From Saprospiraceae bacterium (lineage in GTDB: Bacteria; Bacteroidota; Bacteroidia; Chitinophagales; Saprospiraceae): 20,501 bases of DNA. Position 1 is the first letter of the stretch; the number at the start of each line of letters is the position of its first letter. A program made the translations under genes and the position numbers. The stretch lies in assembly GCA_016706365.1 (NCBI GenBank), contig JADJJU010000020.1:1-20501 (forward strand). Direction: 5' to 3'. Below, piece by piece: positions 15,843 through 20,501 of the stretch. Below the pieces are notes generated by a model. The model ran no database searches and was not told the origin of the DNA. It saw only the letters and a list, made by a program, of their open reading frames with translations.

Positions 15843-16657
15843 ATGAACTCATTTTTAACAATTACATTTATTTTAAATTAACCCATCATTTTGAAAGCAC
15901 CATACCATATTTTCTAATACTGTTCCATTCTGACATTGGTTCCTTTTACAGGAACTGAATAAAAACAAATAAATAAAAGGAGAAAAATTTGCATCAAATA
16001 ATAGATTTATAACAATTTAAAATGGATTAGAAATTTGGTGTTCAACTGATATTTTAGTATAAATGTGGAAAGGTACAGACCTTAGGAAAGTCTGAAATCT
16101 TTAAATCGAAGGGCATTAATCACTTCAACAGTATTATTCGCTTCAAATGGGTTTACAAAGGAAGGTGTATTTACTTTACCAAGAATGTAAATGACTAGTT
16201 TTTCAGGAAAGTTAAAGGCGCATTTCCATAAGGCAAATTTGTTGGACCTAAATTTTCTATTGGGAGAATCACACCTACTGTTGCATATATCTGAATTGAT
16301 AGCAGAATTAAAATTTAAATTGGATAAAGCTTAAGTTAAAAAGCTCCAGGAATCATAAGAAAGTTAAATAACCATAAAGGTATTTAAATCACCAAATTGA
16401 TTCTCCATTTTATAAGGAATTTCATCCAACCATCCTCCCCAATCCCTTGTCATAACATTGACAGTCGGCTGATATAATCCGTAAGTTATTTGTACAGATG
16501 CTCCGTGGGTGTAATCAATCTTTTTGGTCTCATTTTTGCAGTCTGATTATATTAGATGTTCTCAATATTTGATTAAGACAAAGATTGAAACATTGTTTTG
16601 AATAGATTTTCAGGAGCAAACATTGACGAAAGCTAACAATGACGGCTCATATCGTAT
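15843..16657. other. Long region without an intact gene
   Basis: No complete gene is visible. The minus strand carries short open stretches with protein-like composition (about 16082-16330 and 16364-16546), which look like gene remains. A short plus-strand open frame at 16191-16334 (MTSFSGKLKAHFHKANLL..., 47 residues) overlaps them and is unsupported. Confidence 0.4.
16364..16546 (-). pseudogene. Coding remnant, unknown family
   Basis: This 60-codon minus-strand open stretch ends in a stop at 16364 and has no start codon at its left end (a stop at 16547-16549 precedes it). It reads SDCKNETKKIDYTHGASVQI, then YGLYQPTVNVMTRDWGGWLDE and IPYKMENQFGDLNTFMVI. Its amino-acid make-up looks like real protein, with alternating hydrophobic strands and a WGGW motif. 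I do not recognise it. It is probably the C-terminal end of a decayed gene. Confidence 0.35.
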
Positions 16658-16689
16658 ATTGTTATATATTAGAGTTTTGTTTATATTTG
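16658..16689 (+). promoter_or_regulatory. Bacteroidota-type promoter upstream of the OmpA gene
   Basis: TATATTTG at 16682-16689 matches TAnnTTTG, with ATTG at 16658-16661 at 20 bases spacing. Transcription would start near 16696, giving a leader of about 115 bases before the ATG at 16811. Confidence 0.5.
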
Positions 16690-16810
16690 CCCTGAATAAG
16701 AGGGAAATTTTGAATGTTCACAACTATTTATGGCATCTCTAACTTGAGTGCATGGCTGGTTGCCGAACGAAATGAAATGAAATTTGAATTAAATTGATGA
16801 AATCATCATT

Positions 16811-17245
16811 ATGAATAAACTATTATCTCTCATTTTTCTGGTTCTATTCCTGCAAGTAGCTCAGGCACAAAATTCGAGCATTAAAGATGCCATTGGTTTC
16901 AGAGCAATTATGGTAGACTATCGCGGCCCTTATGATGGCAATTTTGACAATTTTCAAAATTATAAGACCGGATTTGAAGTGTTTTATAGCAGGACCATCT
17001 CACCAAATCTAAATCTATCTGTTCCACTTAGAGCTGGAGTTGCCCGCTTTTCAGAGAGTCTGGAAAATTCCTCTTTCATAGGAATGGATGTGCAATTGCA
17101 ATATGCATTCAACCGAATAAATAAACCGGTAACACCTTATATATTCCTTGGAATCGGTGGACTGAAAGATGTTCCGGGTGATTTCAGAGCTGAAATCCCA
17201 TTTGGAGGAGGTCTTGATATTCGACTTCATGAAAAGTACTTCTGA
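16811..17245 (+). CDS. OmpA-family protein, segment 1: signal peptide and N-terminal beta-barrel
   Basis: A signal peptide (MNKLLSLIFLVLFLQVAQAQ) is followed by an outer-membrane barrel-like region with amphipathic strands: AIGFRAIMVDYRG, KTGFEVFYSRTISPNLNLSVPL, FIGMDVQLQYAFN and VTPYIFLGIGG. The frame ends at 17243 after RLHEKYF. One extra C in TTCTGAAT would continue it as LNTFISYRYGLSEKTSSFQHGIGFKFLIGE, which completes the barrel and leads in frame into the thrombospondin-3 repeats of the next segment. The two segments are thus one gene at 16811-18219, 469 residues after restoring one base. A promoter with a TATATTTG box lies about 120 bases upstream. Confidence 0.85.
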   Translation: MNKLLSLIFLVLFLQVAQAQNSSIKDAIGFRAIMVDYRGPYDGNFDNFQNYKTGFEVFYSRTISPNLNLSVPLRAGVARFSESLENSSFIGMDVQLQYAFNRINKPVTPYIFLGIGGLKDVPGDFRAEIPFGGGLDIRLHEKYF

Positions 17246-17349
17246 ATACATTTATATCTTACAGATATGGCCTTTCTGAGAAAACAAGTAGTTTCCAGCA
17301 TGGGATTGGATTCAAATTTCTCATTGGGGAAACAAAGCCCAAAGAAATA

Positions 17350-18219
17350 ATGGATAAGGATGGAGACGGCATTCCTGATAATCTGGACGATTGTCCTACT
17401 ATTCCGGGTCTTGCTCAGTTCAATGGTTGCCCGGACACAGATGGTGATGGCATTGCAGATCACCTGGACGACTGTCCGACTTTCGCCGGATTGAAAGAAT
17501 TTAATGGCTGCCCTGATACGGACGGAGATGGAGTTCCTGATCATACAGATGCCTGCCCTACGGTCCCGGGTCCTGCAGAAAATAAAGGATGCCCACTCGG
17601 AGTAGAAGACTCTGATGGCGACGGTATTCCTGATGATGATGACAAATGTCCGGATGAATTTGGATTGGCTCAGTATGAAGGCTGTCCTGATACGGATGGA
17701 GATGGTGTGCCGGATCAATTGGATGATTGTCCTACAGTTCCCGGCGACAAGTTATTGAGAGGCTGCCCGGACACAGATGGTGATGGTGTTGCTGATTATC
17801 TGGACAAATGTGTTGATTTGCCTGGTCCTGCAAGAAACTCAGGTTGTCCTGAATTGAAAAAAGAAGAAAAAGCAATTTTGGATAATGCCATGAGAGCTGT
17901 CCAATTTGATCTGAACTCTGCAAATCTGAAACCGCAGTCTTTCACCGTATTGGATCAGATCGTTGGTCTGATGCAAAAATATCCTCAATACTCAATAAGC
18001 ATTGAAGGGCATACAGACACCACAGGAACTCTTGAGCGCAATCAAACATTGTCTGACTCCCGTGCCAGAGCCTGCTATGATTATCTTGCTCAAAAGGGGG
18101 TATCCAAAACTAGAATGAAATCTAAAGGTTTTGGTCAAAACAGACCTTTGTACGACAATGAAACAGAAGAAGGAAGAATAGCCAACAGAAGAGTTGAGTT
18201 TATTATGACAGTGGAATAA
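17350..18219 (+). CDS. OmpA-family protein, segment 2: TSP3 repeats and peptidoglycan-binding OmpA domain
   Basis: Real coding in this frame starts near 17243; 17350 is an internal Met. Six calcium-binding thrombospondin type 3 repeats follow (D-x-D-G-D-G-[IV]-x-D-x-x-D-x-C; the first is DKDGDGIPDNLDDCP), linked by GLAQFNGCP-type spacers. The C-terminal ~115 residues are an OmpA_C domain (VQFDLNSANLKPQS, IEGHTDTTGT, NQTLSDSRARA, NRRVEFIM) that binds diaminopimelate in peptidoglycan. The protein anchors the outer membrane to the cell wall through a calcium-stiffened linker, a common Bacteroidota design. It is followed by a terminator at 18273-18320. Confidence 0.92.
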   Translation: MDKDGDGIPDNLDDCPTIPGLAQFNGCPDTDGDGIADHLDDCPTFAGLKEFNGCPDTDGDGVPDHTDACPTVPGPAENKGCPLGVEDSDGDGIPDDDDKCPDEFGLAQYEGCPDTDGDGVPDQLDDCPTVPGDKLLRGCPDTDGDGVADYLDKCVDLPGPARNSGCPELKKEEKAILDNAMRAVQFDLNSANLKPQSFTVLDQIVGLMQKYPQYSISIEGHTDTTGTLERNQTLSDSRARACYDYLAQKGVSKTRMKSKGFGQNRPLYDNETEEGRIANRRVEFIMTVE

Positions 18220-18272
18220 TTCCATAGTGTGGCATTAAGCTGCACCTGAAAATATACGTTTTGTGATTATGT

Positions 18273-18320
18273 ATTACAGCCTCGCATTTCAATCGTGAAA
18301 TTGTGGGGCTGTAATTTTTT
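18273..18320 (+). terminator. Terminator after the OmpA gene
   Basis: ATTACAGCC (18273-18281) pairs with GGCTGTAAT (18307-18315), with an inner ATTTCA/TGAAAT stem, followed by TTTTT to 18320. Confidence 0.8.
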
Positions 18321-18357
18321 GGGGTGTTGACATTCGTGGTGGTGGGCGCGCAACAAT

Positions 18358-18488
18358 GTGATGTCTTGCTGCGCCTCCGGCTTGCAAGGTGATGTTTCTT
18401 CAGGGGACAAGCCCTGAAAAAGTGATGTCTTGCTACTTTTTTCGACTGCGCCTCAAAAGTAGCAAGGTGATGTGCGGGCGGAGCCCGC
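18358..18488. repeat. Composite intergenic repeat, locus A, first module: GTGATGT boxes separated by palindromes
   Basis: GTGATGT occurs at 18358, 18389, 18422 and 18467. Between the boxes lie three palindromes: CTTGC...GCAAG (18365-18388, with GCC/GGC inside), TTCAGGG/CCCTGAA (within 18396-18421), and CTTGCTACTTTT/AAAAGTAGCAAG (18429-18466). A fourth, GCGGGC/GCCCGC, follows the last box. The box is constant while the palindrome sequences differ. The array lies between the convergent OmpA and thioesterase genes. Confidence 0.75.
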
Positions 18489-18633
18489 GGTTGAGTGTCC
18501 GGTGTGTGTGTGGGTTAGTGTGAGAGAAGAGAGTCAAGTTTCAAGGTAACATTTAGTTAGAACCAGCTTTACTCCTTTTCCTCGCAAAGGAAAGGCCGGG
18601 ATAGGGTTTACACTCAAACTCGCAGCTCCCACC

Positions 18634-18670
18634 CGGCTGTTCAACCAGCAACCAGCAACCAGCAACCAGG
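18634..18670. repeat. Composite intergenic repeat, locus A, second module: CGGCTGTT plus heptamers
   Basis: CGGCTGTT (18634-18641) is followed by four exact heptamers CAACCAG (18642-18669). The fourth ends one base before the TAA stop codon of the thioesterase gene (on the minus strand, at 18671). It matches the 39-base units at 19354-19440. Confidence 0.7.
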
Positions 18671-19060
18671 TTAACCCAGCAGCGGAATCGGTTTCCTCTC
18701 ATCATCTACAGCTACCATTGTGAAAAGTCCGACAATAGCTTTGTCCCTTTTCTCTGCATACATTTCTTCCACAATGACCTGAATTTCAACATCGAGACTT
18801 GTCCTTCCGACCCGAACTACTGTTCCGACTAATTCTATAATTGTTCCGGCAGGGATTGGTTTTGTAAAATCAATTTTACCGGTCGATACAGTAACCATTC
18901 TCTTCTTGCTGAAACGGGTTGCTGTAATAAATGCCACTTCATCCATTAGGGACATAGCCGTTCCTCCGAATAAAGTATGATAGTGATTGGTGGTATTTGG
19001 AAAAACCGCTTTGAATATTTTAGTTTGGCTTTGTTGTATTCTTGTTTCAATGTCGCTCAT
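18671..19060 (-). CDS. Acyl-CoA thioesterase (hotdog fold, YciA/BFIT type)
   Basis: This cytoplasmic enzyme hydrolyses acyl-CoA thioesters to free acid and CoA. The 129 residues form a single hotdog domain. The motif HYHTLFGGTAMSLMDEVAFITATRF (~26-50) fits the family's (G)TLFGGxxxSxMD helix, with Asp40 the expected catalytic acid. FTKPIPAGTIIELVGTVVRVGRTSLDVEIQV forms the following strands. The length fits single-domain enzymes. Start ATG at 19060; no alternative is needed. The gene stands alone, with a composite repeat locus on each side, and the CAACCAG heptamers touch its stop codon. The substrate chain length cannot be told. Confidence 0.92.
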   Translation of the reverse strand: MSDIETRIQQSQTKIFKAVFPNTTNHYHTLFGGTAMSLMDEVAFITATRFSKKRMVTVSTGKIDFTKPIPAGTIIELVGTVVRVGRTSLDVEIQVIVEEMYAEKRDKAIVGLFTMVAVDDERKPIPLLG

Positions 19061-19155
19061 ATTGTATTTTTAATATTGTAGATTTTCATCTTCCGGGTCC
19101 AAAGGTACAACGATAGATGATTTTAATCATTTAGCAGGCTTTACTCCTGGCCCGG

Positions 19156-19246
19156 GTGACATCTTGCTGCGCTTCGCTTGCAAGGTGACGTGTTTTGCCT
19201 CCGGCAAAAGGTGACATTTTTGAAATCAAGATTTCAAAAGTGACGT
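19156..19246. repeat. Composite intergenic repeat, locus B, first module
   Basis: GTGACAT/GTGACGT boxes at 19156, 19185, 19211 and 19240 are spaced 29, 26 and 29 bases. Palindromes between them are CTTGC...GCAAG with a GCGCTTCGC core, TTTTGCC-TCC-GGCAAAA, and the perfect TTTTGAAATC-AA-GATTTCAAAA. It is followed by CCCACCTATTATG and CAGCCACTA, which recur at locus C. The array sits in the upstream region shared by the divergent thioesterase and DUF5995 genes. Confidence 0.75.
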
Positions 19247-19321
19247 CCCACCTATTATGTAAACAGCCACTATTTCTCCAGCTTTTTACTTGAGCTTGAG
19301 GCTTAGTTGAACCTTCTTCCC

Positions 19322-19440
19322 CGGTTGCTCGCCAACAGTCAACAGCTAATAGCCGGCTGTTCAGCCAGGAGCTAGAGGCAAGAAGCCAGAAGCGGCTGTT
19401 CAACGAGCAACGAGCAACCAGCAACGAGCTACGGCTGTTT
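19322..19440. repeat. Composite intergenic repeat, locus B, second module: 39-base tandem of CGGCTGTT plus four heptamers plus 3 bases
   Basis: CGGCTGTT occurs at 19354, 19393 and 19432, an exact 39-base period. Each interval is four degenerate heptamers plus 3 bases, e.g. CAACGAG CAACGAG CAACCAG CAACGAG CTA, and CAGCCAG GAGCTAG AGGCAAG AAGCCAG AAG. A degenerate CGGTTGCT at 19322 starts the array with three heptamers. Confidence 0.72.
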
Positions 19441-19545
19441 CCCCCACAACTGTTACCAATCTCCAAATTTAAATTTGGGCAATCCCAACGTCCCTCACAT
19501 CAAAAAGGTGTATCTTTCCTCAACGCTGCATCTTAAATCATACGG

Positions 19546-20295
19546 ATGGAACACTCAAATATTCAGCAAACCATTTCAGCATTGGAGCAAATAGCTCTGG
19601 AATGTGAAGAGAATCATATTCCTCATGGTTTATTTGCTGCATTGTACTTGAAAGTAACACGGCAGGTTCAGCGCTCCATTCTTGCAGGAATTTTTGAAGA
19701 TGGCTCAAGGATGGAAAGATTTGATATCCTGTTTGCCAGCAGGTACCTGGATGCATATAGCAATTGGAGAAATGGAGAGCGCATTACTAATTCCTGGAAA
19801 ACAGCATTTGAAGCATCATCAAGAAAGAAATTACTGGCCTCCCAGCATTTGCTATTGGGTATGAATGCTCATATCAATCTTGATTTGGGAATTGCAGCTG
19901 CCACTGTAGCAAGAGGAGCTGATTTTGAAAAATTGAAAAATGATTTTAACAAAATCAATGATATCCTGATCGATCTTCTGGAAGAAGTGCAAAATGATAT
20001 CAACAGATCTTCTCCGGTTTTAAAATGGATGGATTTTATTCTCCGAAAAAAGGACGAACAATTCATAGGCCTTAATCTCCGCGCAGCCCGGCAATATGCC
20101 TGGGAATGTGCTTGTAAACTTAACACAACTGAAGATCCTCATTGGGATCTTATGATTTCAGATTTGGATTCTCATTGCAATAGTATCGGCACGAAAGTTC
20201 TTCATCCTAATGCAGTGACTCGCTGGGCAATTCATTTTATTAAGCGATTTGAGAAGCATTCTGTGGCACAACAGATTTATCTTATCAGGAATTAG
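19546..20295 (+). CDS. DUF5995 family protein
   Basis: This 249-residue, mostly helical, soluble protein has no signal peptide. The block HGLFAALYLKVTRQVQ (~27-42), FDILFASRYLDAYSNWRNGE (~59-78) and especially LLLGMNAHINLDLGIAA (~101-117) with its NAHIN core is characteristic of DUF5995, a family present in many bacteria and without an established function. The conserved His/Asn/Asp residues in that core suggest a metal or ligand site, which is inference. The C-terminal part (RAARQYAWECACKL...PNAVTRWAIHFIKRF) is typical of the family, and length is normal. It is divergent from the thioesterase, with the repeat locus between them and another directly after its stop. Confidence 0.82.
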   Translation: MEHSNIQQTISALEQIALECEENHIPHGLFAALYLKVTRQVQRSILAGIFEDGSRMERFDILFASRYLDAYSNWRNGERITNSWKTAFEASSRKKLLASQHLLLGMNAHINLDLGIAAATVARGADFEKLKNDFNKINDILIDLLEEVQNDINRSSPVLKWMDFILRKKDEQFIGLNLRAARQYAWECACKLNTTEDPHWDLMISDLDSHCNSIGTKVLHPNAVTRWAIHFIKRFEKHSVAQQIYLIRN

Positions 20296-20339
20296 GACTG
20301 TTTATTTAGCAACTATTGCCGGTGGATGCTCGTGGCACA

Positions 20340-20432
20340 GTGATGTCTGGCTGCGCCTGCGGCTTGCAAGGTGGTTTTTTTTGCCTCCGGCAAAAGGTGA
20401 CATCCTGGATATATGCGATATCAAGGTGATGT
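20340..20432. repeat. Composite intergenic repeat, locus C, first module
   Basis: Boxes: GTGATGT (20340), degenerate GTGGTTT (20371), GTGACAT (20397), GTGATGT (20426); spacing 31, 26 and 29 bases. Palindromes: CTGGC...GCAAG with GCCTGCGGC core, TTTTGCC-TCC-GGCAAAA, and GATAT/ATATC. It is followed by CCACTTACTATG, CAGCCACTAC and CGGTTGTT (20465), parallel to locus B. The downstream module runs off the window. Confidence 0.72.
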
Positions 20433-20501
20433 GCCACTTACTATGAAATCAGCCACTACTTTTCCGGTTGTTTGAGGGAGATCGAGGCTTATGGTTCGCA
20501 G

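Noticed and set aside
18358..18488. CRISPR array
   Set aside because: The recurring box is only 7 bases and the intervals are palindromic and of unequal length. No cas genes are present.
19156..19246. Integron attC sites
   Set aside because: The box GTGAYRT does not match the GTTRRRY core, and no integrase or cassette genes are present.
19131..19466. 111-codon minus-strand open frame
   Set aside because: It runs through both repeat modules of locus B, and its composition reflects the heptamers.
19511..19518. TATCTTTC as a promoter of the DUF5995 gene
   Set aside because: It resembles a -7 box, but there is no TTG-type element at the right distance.

Overview
The window looks like chromosomal DNA from a Bacteroidota bacterium, most plausibly of the Saprospiria type. 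The evidence is a giant Cys-rich HYR/Ig-like repeat protein with a type IX secretion (T9SS) C-terminal domain, a TonB-dependent receptor with an N-terminal carboxypeptidase-regulatory-like domain, an OmpA protein with thrombospondin-3 repeats, moderate AT richness, and promoter-like TAnnTTTG boxes upstream of tRNA-Gly and the OmpA gene. The lineage is inferred from gene content; no rRNA is present.

Layout. 1-820: 5' end of a TonB-dependent receptor (minus strand), frameshifted near position 50 and running off the window. 1131-1696: two small membrane proteins. 1727-3414: a BcrA/NatA-like ABC ATPase and its six-helix permease, minus strand, with a 4-base overlap. 3415-4198: AT-rich gap with a minus-strand terminator-like hairpin. 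4199-11002: one giant secreted protein gene with an N-terminal ice-binding (DUF3494) domain, about 22 HYR-like repeats and a T9SS tail. It is split into three frames by two opposite single-base indels and is followed by a good terminator. 11307-12242: a secreted lipoprotein esterase of the PHB-depolymerase type. 12666-13184: a small secreted/membrane protein gene, also broken by two opposite indels. 13382-13457 and 13698-13780: tRNA-Gly(GCC) and tRNA-Leu(TAA), each followed by a terminator. 13830-15240: a short accessory segment with a truncated protease-like protein and a DUF5678-like protein, flanked on its far side by a decayed copy of the tRNA-Leu 3' end plus its terminator. 15445-15842: a response-regulator pseudogene lacking its middle. 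15843-16810: decayed minus-strand coding remnants and the OmpA promoter. 16811-18219: the OmpA/TSP3 protein, broken by one indel. 18671-19060: acyl-CoA thioesterase (minus). 19546-20295: a DUF5995 protein.

The most unusual structure lies in the intergenic DNA between 18350 and the window end. Three loci carry an array of four copies of a 7-base box (GTGAYRT, with one degenerate copy) separated by palindromes. The box is conserved while most palindrome arms differ. Two of these loci are followed, in the same order and orientation, by a second module: CGGCTGTT plus four degenerate heptamers plus 3 bases, repeated with a 39-base period at one locus. This composite repeat does not match any family I can name.

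A second general point concerns sequence quality. Six single-base indels, most in short homopolymers, interrupt four otherwise well-conserved genes, and in two genes the indels come in compensating pairs. Residual sequencing or assembly error is the simplest explanation, so the broken genes should not be treated as true pseudogenes without read-level support. The response-regulator remnant is different: it lacks a block of sequence and appears genuinely decayed.
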